Assembly (NCBI GenBank): GCA_012934845.2 | Contig: WNNJ02002847.1 | Span: forward strand, 62,001-126,000 | DNA length: 64,000 nucleotides | Reading direction: 5' to 3' | Source of the DNA: Pomphorhynchus laevis | Taxonomy: Eukaryota > Acanthocephala > Palaeacanthocephala > Echinorhynchida > Pomphorhynchidae | In this document: positions 1 to 16,600 of the stretch, in pieces | How positions within the stretch are numbered: position 1 is the stretch's first letter | How the letters are laid out: each line of letters begins with the position of its first letter | Program-made: the position numbers and the translations under genes | Notes under the pieces: model-generated | Databases searched by the model: none | Seen by the model: the letters and a program-made list of their open reading frames with translations, nothing else | What the model was told of the DNA's origin: nothing

Positions 1-1195
1 TGGGTTGAGAGATAAGGGTCGAAACCTGATAATAAAGTATTTCTATAGGAAAAGTACACAATATCAGTATTTTTCTTGATTAAACTAAATACCAATGTTT
101 TTCCTTATTAACTTCATTCTTTATTATAATACATTATATATGATCTAAAAATACTGGGTCATAAAAATACTTTTTCAGGATAAAGATAGGTCATTTTTCA
201 AATTAATTGTTACAAAATATGTAGACTTAGTTAAGTGATCTACGTTCTTAGGTTTGCAGTTGTGATACTATCTATTAATTGGTTCGTAAAAAATGTTTAC
301 TTATAAAGATATGAATTATGGAAATTCACTTATAAATTATAAGGTAAGTTGTGATTTATATATAATTAAAAACCAATTGTATTGACGATTAATCAAGATA
401 GGAGATACTATTAATTTGTGAATTTGCTTGATGAGATAATATTTAGTAAATACATTTACTTAATAGCATATTACTGTCAGTAAAATAAATTAACTAGATA
501 CAAGATTGGCATTAATAGCGCCAAACTCTTTTTTAGTGGATTGATTAAGATTAGAACAAAACAAATCCCACGAAATTTAATAAAAAAGAAAGTCCATAGT
601 ATTGGACTTTATAGTATTGAATTGTAGGAACCAATAAATTGTTTTCATTGCGAATTAAAATAAAATCAGCAAGACGTCCTTCAGATCTAAGCTTTTAGTT
701 CAATTTGTTTTACTATCTACTACTATCAATATATTATATTATTATATTAATATTAAAATTAATATTATATCAATATATAGTGAACACACATCTGTTCGAT
801 CTCAAGTAAAAACATGATAGTGATATATTTTGTTTATAACAAATAAACTAATATTATATATATATTATAATTAAAATAATATAAAAATAATTTTAATTAA
901 ATGTTAAGCTGTTAACTGCTTTTTGTTTTATTTCGTGATAAATAGATTTTTCAATTACGTCTAAAGATGCGTTAATAGGATATAGAGGATATGTTTAAAA
1001 TATTTTTGCTTTAAGTTCTAAAGTCATTCTTTATTTAATCAGTTAAATGTTTAATCAGTTTGCTGTTTAATAGAAGTTTTTAAAAGGAAAATTCTAAACT
1101 TTTAAACTCAAAAGTGATAGCCACTTTAAAAAAATTTAAAATAATTTTATGCCATGTCGTTCTGTGTAAAATCATGTTTGCTTATTATCATTTAG
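1..1195. other. AT-rich stretch, probably intron of the ABC transporter
   Basis: No open segment here resembles the part of an ABCC protein that should precede the Walker A exon. The stretch ends in a splice acceptor (tcatttag) directly before the first recognised exon. I infer that it is intron sequence and that earlier exons lie left of the window. No repeat or promoter stood out. Confidence 0.5.
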
Positions 1196-2810
<1,615 letters not shown>

Positions 2811-3552
2811 CTTTTCAAACACAAAATATTACTAGTTCAATTGTATTTTTTGAAGAATTTTTTCTAAAGTATTTTGTACATTTGTCAGAAACGCCGCTGT
2901 CTTCATAAAAACTTTTAGTATTTAAATCGTTTTAATATTTAAAACTTTCACATTTAACAGAATCTTAATAGAGGTTCCCCAAACTTCGAAACCATTTTAT
3001 TACTATCTTCCATGAACTTAAAGCCAATTATGTTGATATCAACGCGCAACCCTTCATTAAGTTATATCACAGTTTGAATCACGTATCAGTTTAAGACTAT
3101 CAGCAGTATGTATAAATCCTCATTTTGTTTTTAATTACAAGAAACACCATACAGCCACGTTGGCAGCAACCGTATTTTCAAAATTAATTTATTTAATAAG
3201 ATTATTTAAAACCGTAAAACGTTAGCATAAAAGATATTTACATTACTTTTATTGAAACTTGAGCAAGTACTTGATTATGTTAATAAGTTTTGGTTTCTTC
3301 CAGATAAAAAACTATTCTAATTAAAAAAGCTATTTTAAAAACAGCTATTTTTATTTAGAATGAACATCTTTTTAGTTTATACTGGCTGAGATGTTAAAGG
3401 ACTGGCCAAGTGTTGCTTCATGTTTTTAGTCAATTGGGACTATATACGAGAAATACGAAAAATAATCATCTATTGATAGCGAAATATACAATATTGCTTT
3501 ACAATCCTTTTGATGTTATCCTACAAATGGTTAATGAAAATGCATAGAACAC

Positions 3553-3591
3553 ATGTAATTACACTGCATTAACATTGCAGTGTAATTACAT
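3553..3591. repeat. Perfect inverted repeat, 16-bp arms, 7-nt loop
   Basis: The arms atgtaattacactgca (3553-3568) and its exact reverse complement (3576-3591) are separated by ttaacat. This is one of about a dozen such hairpins in the window. Confidence 0.9.
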
Positions 3592-3908
3592 ACAACAAGG
3601 ATTGGCAAGTTTGAGCATTTTGGGGTCATACTGTTATCTTGTTTTAAACTGAAGGGCTGAATGAATAAAATGCAATAATTTTGTGATCAAGCAGCTTTAT
3701 AAAACATAGAATTAGTGGTAATATGTATTTTGAACTTAAATGACGAGGTTGTCAATATTAACATTTGTAGTACTCAGGGATATTATCATCGAGTGACATA
3801 CTTGATGGATCTGTATATATCAGCTTTAAATCCTACCGTCGGTCAGATTAAAATGCTCAGCCTGTCGGATGAAAATGCTCGGAGGGTCGCCGGTATTTTC
3901 ATTATATC

Positions 3909-3984
3909 ATATGTGACATCCTTTTTACATAAATATACCATATGTGACATTATACCATATGTGACATCCTTTTTACATAAATTT
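3909..3984. repeat. Short tandem repeat
   Basis: A unit of about 26 nt containing catatgtgacatcc and tttttacataaa occurs at about 3909 and 3957, with a partial copy (catatgtgacatt) between them. Confidence 0.8.
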
Positions 3985-4654
3985 ACAGTATTCTTGATAG
4001 ATCTCATTATATTCAGATTATATAATCCACAAGTTTCAGATCCATTTCTATTTTTTTAATAGCGCAGCCATCTATAGGCTTAATGCTCCGCAATTTGAAA
4101 ATTATAGAAATACGAAAAATTATCAAATATTTATTGATGGGAAATATACACAGCAAAGACAAAAAAATCTATTTACTACAGATTAACGGCTTTTCTTTTT
4201 TGTAGTTTCCTCGTCCTAAACAGTACAATTGAATTAAAGATAATTAACTTGACGTGTAATTAAATTGAATACAAATCATATCGTCATATCGGCAAGCCTT
4301 ATATAAAAAATAATTAAACAAAAGTGCTTATACTAATAGAAATCTGAAAGAGCAGAGCGAATAATCGCAAAATAACTTATTCAAGTAGAGTGAAGACGTG
4401 CAATAAATACAAAAAAAATTACGCAAAAAATGTATATTGACGATCTCCCTGATCGATTAATTGTTTATCATAATTTAAATTAATTATAAAAATTAATAAT
4501 AATGTAATATAAATAAGTTAATTTATGAATAATTAATAATAATTTTAATTAATTTATTATTTAATGCTTCTAGGCATTAAAAATAAAAAATTTAATAACC
4601 TCAATGCATATTTTATAATGTATCGGAAACATTTAAAGTCATATCAATGAGTGA

Positions 4655-7600
4655 CTAAAACAAGTACAAGGAGCTATCAACTAATTTTTCGATTTGTTCA
4701 AGCAAAAGTCGACCTGATAAAATCTGTAAATAAATATCTAAATTCACGAAAAATCATTATTTGCATTAAGCTACAAACAGAACAATGTATGATAAAATTG
4801 TATTTCGGTTACTTTATATAAATGAATTTAGTATTTACGAATAAAAAATGCTCATTTATCATATTACATCGAATAAAATTTACCTCGCTATGATGATTAC
4901 GTTTGAGTTTCTTCTTACTAACGGTAGAACAATCGGAATTGTTTAAACAAGAGTTGTCATTTAATTTTCTGCCTTCGGCTTGATACAATGAATCGATGAT
5001 CATATTGTTATTACCGGTCTTCAATGCAAAGATTCAATAAAAACACGTATTTATTAATAAACGTCAATAAAAACCCGATTTCAATAATAAACTTTAACAC
5101 ACAAGTCTTTAAAGTTCGATTATTATTAATCTAATATATTGGCATTCTGATTCGTTTTTAAAATTTATTGCAATTGCATGTACAGCATGACTCATTATTT
5201 TTCGCTTTTATATATCATTTCGTTGAAGTTTAGGACAAATTCAATGTTTACTTTTACCTAATACTGCACATGTCATATTGGTTTCAATATGATATATTTA
5301 CATATTGAAAATATATAGGCATTCTAATTCGTTTTTAAAATTATGTATATAAATGTTTCTTGATTTATTGTAATTGCATGTACAACATGACTCATTATTT
5401 TTCGCTTATATATCATTTCCTTTTGAACATTTTTATTTGTAATTTATTATTACATCGAAATGTTTTGTTAATTTTATTTCGTTTATTTTAATAGATTAAT
5501 TCAAATCAGATTAGATAACTGAGTCTACGTATATTAAATTATTTATGAAATTATCATTTAACTTTGTTGTCTTCAAAATTTACAATGTCACGTTGGCTTT
5601 AAGTATAAGTTGTAAAGTGTGTAAAAATAACATATAAAGGAATAAAGTATGGATATTAAAAAAGTTAATTGAACGATTTGGAATAAAATGATTATATTCT
5701 GATAATCAAACAGTTAAACATTTAGGTAAAACATTTAATAAATATTTAATATTAAAAATAATTATTAAAACATTTAGTTATGTCTTTCATATTAAAAGCA
5801 GTAGAATATAATCTAATATATTTTGGCATTCTAATTCGTTTTTAAAATTATGTATATAAATGTATCTTAATTTATTGCAATTGCATGTACAGCATGACTC
5901 ATTATTTTTCGCTTTTATATCATTTCGTTGTAGTTTAGGACAAATTATAATTATAATGAATAATTATTAATTAATTCATATAATAGATGATAATATAATT
6001 TAATAGAGAATTCTATAAATCAGATCACGAAAATGAGTCTAAGGTTAAAATAAAATTGTTTAAAAATAATTTAATTTATTATTACATTAAATTATAATTA
6101 ATTATATTCTCATACTGAATATATATACTTAAAGTAAATAGCGAAATGATATAATCAGAATAAGAATTAGAGGTCATTAGGAGGAACTGCTATGCTATCA
6201 GGTGTCGTCCGTAATTCATCGACCCAACATAGCAGCGTGGCCGAACACGTGCCAATGACGTATTTCCTATGATGAAATTTGATTATCTAGTATCCTATTC
6301 TAATACAAAGTATATTATTTATTATCCATCCATAAAAATTTGCCACTTAAGAGTTTAAATTTATTCTTTATATTATTGTGTTGATTCTGATGACCTCTAT
6401 TTGATGATATTTCTGCTTGATGGTATTTTTATAGTAACCTAGTTTAAAATATGTATCTATTAAATTATTTAAATTATTTTGAAGAAAGCCAATATCATTA
6501 CATATTGTTGCAATTCTTAAAATTTCATTATTTAATGTATTATATTTTATATTATATGGTATGCATGAATGCTCATGCAAAAATATGTTTCTTGTAAATT
6601 TAAATATGTCATCTTTACGATATAAATTAATAGTAGTTTTAGTTAATGTTAATTTAATGTTCATATCTAGATATACACCTTCTTTATCATTAATATTGGT
6701 TTTATTACGAATGAGGCTTTCTGGATAAATGTGCTCACTAATTGAATAAAAATTATTAGAATTAAATACACATATATCATCAATGTATCAAAACATATTT
6801 CATATATTTATATTGTTTAGATTTAGTTTTTACACAGTTATGAACAAATTCATATTCTATAAAGCTTAAAAACAAGTCAGCTATAATTAGGCTACTATTA
6901 CCACCCATTGGAACACCTTTTACTTGTCTAAATATAGATGTCCCTACTTTTAAATAATTTTGATTTATCAAAATATTTAAGGATTCTATTAATTCAATTT
7001 ATCCATATATTTATATTTATTTGATGGTTTAATTTTTGTTAGATAGGCGTTATAATTATTATAACATATATATGTATCTTTTTCCGAATATAAGATTAAT
7101 TAATTTACTAACGCTTCTTTAATATCTACTAAATCTAGATTTGTATAAAGAGTACTAAAATCGTATGTATTTATATTCTGAAAATTTATTCTTTTAGTGA
7201 ATATATATAAAATGTATAATATCTTATATAATTATTTATTATTTATCTTTATTTTTATTTATGAATAACCGTTTCCAATTAAAATCTTAAAAAGTATATG
7301 AGTATAATCTTAAAAGTATTCAATTTTATCCATATATTTATATTTACTCGATGGTTGCTAATGAATGCTCATGCAAAAATATGTTTCTTGTAAATTTTAA
7401 TATGTCATCTTTACGATATAAATTAAAACTAGTTTTAATTGAATTTAAAATATTGATTTTAATTGATTTTATTATATGATATGCATGTGTTCATGTAATC
7501 TTGTAGTCTAAAATATGCATATATTAAATTATTTAAATGATTTTGAAGAAAGCCAATATCATTACATATTGTTGCAATTCTTAAAATTTCATTATTTAAT

Positions 7601-10600
7601 GTACTATATTTTATATTATATGGTATTCATGAATGCTCATGCAAAAATATGTTTCTTGTAAATTTAAATATGTCATCTTTACGATATAAATTAATAGTAT
7701 TTTTAGTTAATGTTAATTTAATGTTCATATATATTCCTTTTTTATCATAAATATTAGTTTTATTTAGGCTATCTAAATAAATTAGTTCACTTAAAATCAT
7801 ACGATAAATCAGATGGACTTAGATCTTTTATTATTCATGCCACGAGCTTTCACAATTCCAACACAAAAATAATAATTCGAAATGAGTACATCAGACTGAA
7901 CATATCTGCTCTTAAACGAAAAGTTGCGAACATGAAGTAATCGAACTGATAATTAGTTACTGCAGCAAGTATATACGAAACGCCACATGTTGGCACAATT
8001 CAAGCATGTAAGAATACTCACACTAAATAAGTTCCTTTAATATAATCAACGCAAACGATGATAAGAATAATTATCATGATTATTCTTATAATAAGAATAA
8101 TCCAACTATTGGGTGTATGCCTGACAGACACATGAAATCTAAATGTCTAGCACGTCATAAATGTTGGAGCGAACCTTGCAAGGATAAAGGATTTCGGTGC
8201 TGCTCGAGATAAAAGTCTTGAATGCATTGCAAATGTAAAAGTGAAAATTCATGAAAATTAAAAGACGTTGTGTATTTAAGTACTTGCAAATACTGTCATG
8301 CAAAATGTCATTAAATCGTATAGATCAATGAATCTAAAAGCAAACAGCCGCCTAACAGAGAATAAATGAAGCCAGATACGAATGACGGAGTTGTAGGTAA
8401 TGTAAAAAAGCATGTTAATTACCCTTTCTAAACAAAAATATCGGAAAGTGACATATATATATTAAATTTAGAATTCTAAAACCGGGATGAGACAATATTT
8501 GCTATAAAGTTTTTGCTATTACGCTACCTTTTAAGATCTAAAAATCAAAGCAAAAATACAAGCACAGATTAACTAAGCCGAAACGTAAAAATAAATATTG
8601 TCTCGTACTAGTTTTGGAATTATAAATTTAAATAATATTTGATTGTATTCGAAGAAATCATAGCAGTATTTAAAACCTAATATAAATCATGTTTAATATA
8701 TCTTTAAATAGTAAAATATATTTATAAATATTAAGATATGTAAATATTTAAATATTTTTATATAGTGAAATATACTTTTCAACATATTATAAACATGGGT
8801 TGATGCATTCTTTAGTATTATTTGGCATTCTTTGCACACAATACCATTCATTGGTATTGTGTGCATTTATATATGTAACACTCTATAGTTATATACAACT
8901 ACATATAGCTGAATTACAAGACGAATGTATGATAACTTATTGTTTAAATAGACATAACAAAGATGTGTGATCTGATATAAATCTAATATAATAATTATAA
9001 ATACTAAGTACTAAAATCAATGAATCACCTTAATTAAATTATTTATTTCGGCGTGAGCACACTGAGCTTCCATTCCGTTAGCTTTCATTAGTTTCATCTG
9101 CTTCTTAAACTGCTTGCGTTCTGATTTTGTCATTGACTCAAACGATTCTGAAGTCATCTATGTAAGTAAGCATTCGTAAAATATTAACGTAAAAATTCAC
9201 AAATATCTTTAATGAAAATTGCGAAATTAAATATTTGTCAAAGCAAGCAAATAATTATATATCAACTAAACACAAGAGCATTGACGCAATAGCGAATATT
9301 TATAAATATCTAAAGTAATAAAATCTACAAAATTTAAAAAATCTTAACGTTTCATTAATTTATAAACTATTCAATTCTGAATGTCTAATAGATATTAAAC
9401 AGTAAACGACCGGGTAGGCATTTAAAATAAACGTTTTAATCATTAAATTATGTAAAAATTTAAAACCAGCATGTAAAGCATTTATAAAAGCTATATTTAA
9501 AATCATATTTTAAATAAACTCGTCATTTACAATATAATTGATACAATAATCTAATTAATTATTTTTATATATTAGCGACGGATTACTAAATCTTAAAAAA
9601 TGAAAGCTCAATGTAAAAAACATTGTTTATAAAAACGGTATCGGGCTTAAGCCACCTAAAATCACTAGGGACTTTAACTCAAGCATGCAAATATGAGTAA
9701 AAAATGGGTACAATCTATGATAATAACTAAATAATATAACCACAAACTTGATACAATAATTTGATTAAAATAAAACTTTAAATTAACTCTATGTAAGCTA
9801 CATATCCAAAATGATAACGGTTATAATTTAATAATACATGAGATAATCTAAAATAATATAATGATTATTTGAATAATTCAATTATAGCACATAATAATTA
9901 ATGGCTTATCATAATTATTGATAATTAAAATTAATAGTTAAATATTAATATTTTGTAGTGTTTGACTTTTCACAAACATATTGCTCATTCAGTGAAATTA
10001 CACACTTGCATATCGAAATAATACATCGAGTGAACATAACAGAATGCGCGAATATCGTCAATGTTTGACAGAGTTAATATTAATATCTATTGTATATGTA
10101 TGAACACCAAAATACAATATATACACTTACACTGGCAATGTTTAGCAGGGAATCGACTTCAACATTATGTTCGGATGTTTCGACAATTCCATTAGTCCCA
10201 ACTTGTTGATGTTGTTGATCCACACCTTTTCGTTCTTTTTTCCTTTTCTTTGGGTGTTGTTCATCTGAGATCTAAACATACGTAGCTGTATACGATTTAA
10301 GTGGACAGCAGTACTTGTGTTGAAATATTATCATCTTTGCCACAGTTTTCTCCGTTCTGTTTTAGTTCTATTATGCTCAATTCTGACTCGCCAATACTTT
10401 CGGATTTTTTGTATTTATTTTTCTTGCCTTCAGTTGGACCACTGATATCCTATTAATGAGTCAAACCGGTGACTTAATTATATTATAACTGTCAAAGTAA
10501 TTAAAGACTATCATAAATCAATATTTGATAATTATTTTAATATTTCTATAAAATTTTTAATATTTCGAAAGTACAATCTTTGCCAAATCTATTTAAAGAA

Positions 10601-13600
10601 AAATCCGTTAGTTCCAAATCTGTATATTTTTAAAAAACATCGAAAATAAAATTAGAAATTGAATTAAATGTAATAAATTAATTTAGTTTATTAATTTTAT
10701 TTTTATTTATTTTATATTTTTAAATGTCAGCGACATATCGTCCAATCTTAATTAAAAAAGCAATGCCGGTTGTAAAACAACATTGCTTATTACAAGACAA
10801 TTTTGATTTGAAGCCACCTAAAATCCTTATGTATTTGAACGATGCATGAAATATGAGTAAAATCCGTAAGCACTAAATCCGTTTACGTTAGTTCTAGATT
10901 AAATTAAAAAATTGAATAAAATCTAATGAGAAAATTTAGTTTTCTAATTTAATTTTGTTAAATATTTGATTGCTAAACAGTTCTGTAAAGAACTGAATAA
11001 GAAAAAACTTAATAAGGGAGACCATACAAGTTACCATAATGAAATTACTAGAAATTTAAATGTTGAATTGTAATAATATAAATCGTTAGAAAATGTTAAA
11101 TTGAATCTGTTAAAATAATTTTGTTAATATTCATTTTATGTTAATTATAATTAAGGTATGATGCTACATTTTTATATTCATTAATACTTTTGGTATTAAT
11201 TTTAATTTAATTTAATGTAATTAAATTAATTTAATTAATCCCACAGCAGTAACAGTGCTTCGTTACTGCTGTGGGATGCGGTCGATTACTTGTTTGGGAC
11301 TTTACATGCCCAAGCGTTTTCGCAGACAGTCACATAGCGCGCTTTACTTTCTGCAAGTTCCGTTGCTGATCACGCTGAACTTGTGAAGCTTACCAAATAT
11401 AGCGGCTTAGATGAGCGGCAGTACATGTTTGTTCCGATCGCCATCGAAACCCTGGGAGCAGTTGGCACCAGCGCAGCGGCTTTTTTGCAGCTTCTATGAA
11501 AAAAATTTGTTTGGTCGACCGGAGATAAACGGGCAATGAGTTTCCTCATGCAACGAATTAGGACAGCGGTGCTACGAGGAAACGCGGCTTGTTTTCCGGA
11601 GTCGGCAGGGGTACCATCACTATATTTCCAATGAACTGTATTTATTTTATTTGTATTTAGGCAAAAATTTATTACGTAATATTATAAATTAAAAAGTTAC
11701 ACCATTAAATAGTTGCATCATTATCATCATTATTAAATAGTTACATCATAAAGTACATAACAAAGCTCTTCTAACCTTTGCATTCGTTGAATAGTAATTG
11801 GTTGTGTATAAGAACGAATTACTATCGCAATAGAACAATAAGAATTATAAGTAATAGTTAATATTTAAACTATTTTAATATTTTATATTAATATTTTATC
11901 ATATCGTAAAATGATAAAATAATACTTAATCTGATTATGGAGAAAGGAATAACCAAAATTTAAATTTCAAATTTTGATATTTCGCTTGTCTCTAAATTAT
12001 CATGTAAGAAAAATATGCTGTAATATGAACTATCCAATCTTGTCGATATAGTTATTTAAGCTGTAAAATTATTTCACAAATAAATTTCTACAAATAGATC
12101 TTAATTGATCAAATACACCAAAAGTTGTATGTCGTAATATTTACCTTATAATTTGCAATTTGCTCCTCTGTTATAGAATGACATTTATCCGTAATTTGTG
12201 AATTAGCTAACATCATCTTCATTTGCTTTTTCAACTGTTTTCGTTCAGCTTTTGACAATGATTCCATTTGTTCCTTAGTTTAAAAAAGTAAATGGTTGTT
12301 TTTATATTTCAAAAAATTGATCATTGGTTTTCGACAAGTACATGAAAATAGTATGGCGACGATTTTGATCAGCTGTTATTGCTGTTATTACTTACTGTTT
12401 TGCTGACAACCAAAAGGTTTCAAACATATCAATTACAATTAAAGATAAGAACGATTCATGGTATACTTTACATGACTGGTAAACTACAGCATTTGAACGG
12501 TAAATATTTTGATTAATGTAACATATAAAGACTAATACGATTTTAATGTACTGTAATTATATAAATTCAATGTTATGAACAAGTATCATGAACAAATATA
12601 TATCATTTTTGTTATAGACAGATAGTTGCTTAGTGAAACTAAATAAATTTTAATACCATATGAGTACCTCACATATGATTATATCTTTATATACTTAAAC
12701 GAACGACCCTTTAAGAATAAACTAATCCAGCGAACTACATGGGGATTACCTCTAATTAATTACCTCACTTAATATAATTAATTACCTTAATAATATAATA
12801 ATTAATCATATAATATTTGTAAAATAAATAATGTATTGTAAAATAATGTTGTATGCTATATGTTAATACCTACATAATTATTAAAGTATATTTTGAAGAA
12901 TTATTGTTTTAGAAATCTTCACAATATTCACAATTTTCTGAATAACCTAACAGAGGTTAGCAAAATATCAAAAGAAAAATAATCCATTTTTAATTCAGCT
13001 CCAATAATTTTTTATCAACTATTTACAAAAAATATATTTCATTACACAAATATATGATCCTGCGATTAAATAATTAAATATACGTTTACATATGTATAAT
13101 TATAATTAATTATATAATTTATTTATGTATAATTATGTTGTATGTTGTATGTTATTACTATTATTATATACTATATGCTATTTATATGATATAGCATATA
13201 CTATATGCTATTTATATGATAAAAAAATTTTATCAACAGATTACATAATATATATAATTAAATTATAATTTAATAATATATAAATCATCACATAATTAAT
13301 AATAAATCATCACATTCTCATCGACAAACTAATCAAATATAGATTTGATCTACTGATTATCGATTAAATTGTCTCATACCTAAACGGCAGAACTTGTGCT
13401 GTAAGAGTCAATGCATACCGGAGTGTCACATGTGTCGAGTTTAGGATCGATTCTGTTCAATTTGTACATGAACGATCTTCCTGTTTTATTAAGATCTAAA
13501 GTTTTGTTAAATGCGGATGATTTAACACTTTACAAATGTATTGTTAATGACTACGATTGTAAAATTCTACAGACTAATCTCAGTATTCTAGCTACGTGGG

Positions 13601-16600
13601 CGACTAAGAGTGATCTAGTTATTAAGACTGACAAATGCGCATATATGCATATTGGTAAAAAGTTCGTGGCTAATTTGTATTCATTGAACAATCAATTAAT
13701 TCAAACTGTTCATGAATTCAAAGATTTGGGGATCATCGTGTCGAATAATTTAAGCACTCATAAGAATACATATATATAGTTGCGCTAAAGCAAATCGCAT
13801 TTTTGGTAGGATAAACATATGGTTTGGTAGATTGATGATTAAGACGTTCAGAGTTTTATTTACGGCTCTGTGTTCGAATGTAATCAATTACTCTTCTCCA
13901 ATTTCATTAGGTATTTCGCAATTATAGGTATAATAACAATTAGACATAATAATACTCACATAATTATATATTTTATTACATAATTGTTATTTTTTTTAAA
14001 ATATTGCTTTTTGTTTAATAGTTTGCTAGGTTGTTAATGCATTGCCACCAACGTCTACCAAAAATGTCAGCTTCCGAAATCAGGTAAACCAGTGTACAAT
14101 GAGAACGTATGTTTCGTTATTACAATAATTATGTCAAAAAGACCTCGAGTTACAAAAAGGCAATTGTTTGATCCTACATACACTAATATGTCAATAAGCT
14201 CAACATCATTCGTATTCTATATTATTAGCGATCCAGTTACTGTTGCTGGAAATGCTTGCAATCTCAAATGCTTCTGCACAATTTTAATTGCCTCTTTTCA
14301 CAAAGGGCCTTACCTACTCTTTGTTTTGAAATCTTATCAGATCTTAAGCAGAACATCTGCTTAAGATCTAAGCTAAGATCTGCTTAAGATCTTAAGATAT
14401 AAATTTATTATTTCTCAATATGGTGGCAACAATGGGCTTAATAAAAATAAGTTCGTAATGTGTTTAGATAGCATTAATAGTGCAACTACATTCAGCTTGC
14501 ATGTATAAACTATTAGTTGATAAATAATTTCATTTAAGTAAATTGCAAGAATACAGTATCTAATTTCAAATGCAATTAGCACAACCAATTTTTAATGCAA
14601 AATATGCATTAAAACATACCATAGAGTATTCTGGTATTGAGCTTGTACTATCAGTAATTTCAAGTCCGTTTTCGATATTTGATTGTGAAAGTCTCTTCTT
14701 CAAATGCTTTCGTTCACGTTTTGAGAGTGATTGCAAATATTCTGGATCTGACTAAATCATAAAAATGAGATGAATAATCAAAACAAATGTTAAAATTAAA
14801 ATTATATAGCAGATATAATTTTGAAAATAACAGGTAACGAAAAATTAATTTTATGTAACTTTAATGAATTTATTTATTTAGATGTATCTTGAAAATATAA
14901 GATGACGAAAAATTAATTTGTAACTTTAATGAATTTCTTTTAGGTAAAAATAAATTAAATTTTATTAAAAATGCAAGTAGGATTATACTTAAATACAAGT
15001 ATATAAGTTTTCTATTTATTACATATATTAATTAAATTATAACGGAATCAGCCACGGTTGATTCGAGAAACTAATTTCTAGCTCGATAAACTAGGAGGAA
15101 TTATATAGATAATCATAGGAATTATTTATAAAAATATAATTCATATACTAATTACAATAATTATAATTAAATAGTTATAAATGTTTACAATTGACTATAT
15201 GTCCACATTTAGCTCAATTAAAGTTTCTTATCTGTGAATTTTGATAACTTTCTCTGTTTATCAATTCAGTTTGTTTACAAAATAAATCAATTATGTGTTC
15301 ACTTACACAGTTTAACGAACCAAATAATAAACTATTTTTAATTCATATTTATTCAAGCTACGAACAAGTTTATTGACTAAAATAAGAATCAAATATAAAA
15401 TTTATTTAATTTATTTAGTTGCATTAGTTTAACCAATCAAAAAAGTAATTGTAAATGATATAATTTAAAAGCGTGTAAATAAACCGCAAAATACCAAATT
15501 TATAATATAATATTATATAATAATATAATATAATAAAATATTATAATGTTATAATATTATCTAATATATCCTAATTTTAATACCAAGAATATTGTTGATT
15601 ATTCATCCATAAACTGTTTTCGCTTTATAGTTTAAATTTATTTGTAATAATATTTTAAATATTATTTTGTAATAGTATTTTCCGTTATTATTTATTTAAT
15701 TAATTAGTAGCAATTATTTATTAATTTAATTTATGAGTTGTATACAAAATAATAATAAATTATAAGAAATTTACTCACAGTAAATCTAATCAGAAAAGCG
15801 CATTGTCTTAATATTTTTACTGTTATTGTAAAAGTAATTGAACAATCATTATACGTTGATCATGTACCTGACTAAGTAAGGTACAAATCAATAATATCTT
15901 TAAGATAATTCTAATATTAAGAACATTTTTCTAAATAATTTTCGAAAAAAAACGAGTATTTAATCATAACAGCAATACGAAGCTTTAATGTACGCTTAGG
16001 CAAACTGCTTTTTTAATTTTTCAATCAGTACTTTTTAAAGTGCTTATTGTCCAGATGTTTATCCAACAATTTCTGAGATAATGAGCATATTAAATCAATA
16101 TATTAATAAATAAAATTAAATATTAATATATTAGAAATTCTAATTATAAAAAAAATTAATTGTATTAAAACAAATGGAAAGATTGAAAATATAAAGAAAG
16201 AGTAAATTGCAATCTTTCGTTTATAAATACGAATGTGCAATGTAAACGAGCTATGGTGTTTTTACAAATAAAAATATTTAAATTTCAATAAATTAAATTG
16301 ATCATTTTTTTGAAAATCAAAATTTGATTTTCAACAAAATGATTGATAAATCATTTTGAGTGCTCATTGTAAAAAACGTTGTTTATAAAAACGGTATCGG
16401 GCTTAAGCCACCTAAAATCACTAGGGACTTTAACTCAAGCATGCAAATATGAGTAAAAAATGGGTACAATCTATGATAATAACTAAATAATATAACCACA
16501 AACTTGATACAATAATTTGATTAAAATAAAACTTTAAATTAACTCTATGTAAGCTACATATCCAAAATGATAACGGTTATAATTTAATAATACATGAGAT

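Larger units (their letters stand above)
2811..4654. other. Tail-to-tail intergenic region between ABC transporter and LYAR
   Basis: The two neighbouring genes converge here. A 114-codon open frame at 3715-4059 (+) is AT-rich, resembles nothing I know and is partly made of a small tandem repeat, so I do not call it a gene. The region holds the hairpin at 3553-3591 and the tandem repeat at 3909-3984. Confidence 0.5.
5019..9028. other. LYAR intron 14 with mobile-element remains
   Basis: This 4-kb intron holds a three-copy 110-bp repeat, a dispersed repeat at 6155-6300, a decayed Penelope-like RT with partial re-duplications, a MITE-like element and a hairpin. I found no convincing extra LYAR exon in it. 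Confidence 0.6.
10450..12144. other. LYAR intron 11
   Basis: It contains a diverged copy of the duplication's left end (10736-10870), the hairpin at 11238-11277 and a G+C-rich retroelement remnant (11279-11625). The rest is AT-rich DNA without recognised content. Confidence 0.5.
12274..14619. other. LYAR intron 10
   Basis: It holds the plus-strand LINE RT remnant at 13390-13925 and the hairpin at 14339-14369. Near 14119 a short frame (MSKRPRVTKRQLFDPT) looks peptide-like but stops making sense after about 20 residues. The remainder is AT-rich and featureless. Confidence 0.5.

Noticed and set aside
3715-4059. 114-codon plus-strand frame downstream of the ABC gene
   Set aside because: It is AT-rich with no known domain, partly made of a small tandem repeat, and has no splice or poly(A) support.
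14092-14364. Plus frame starting near MSKRPRVTKRQLFDPT as a transposase start
   Set aside because: Only about 16-20 residues look peptide-like, and no transposase motif follows.
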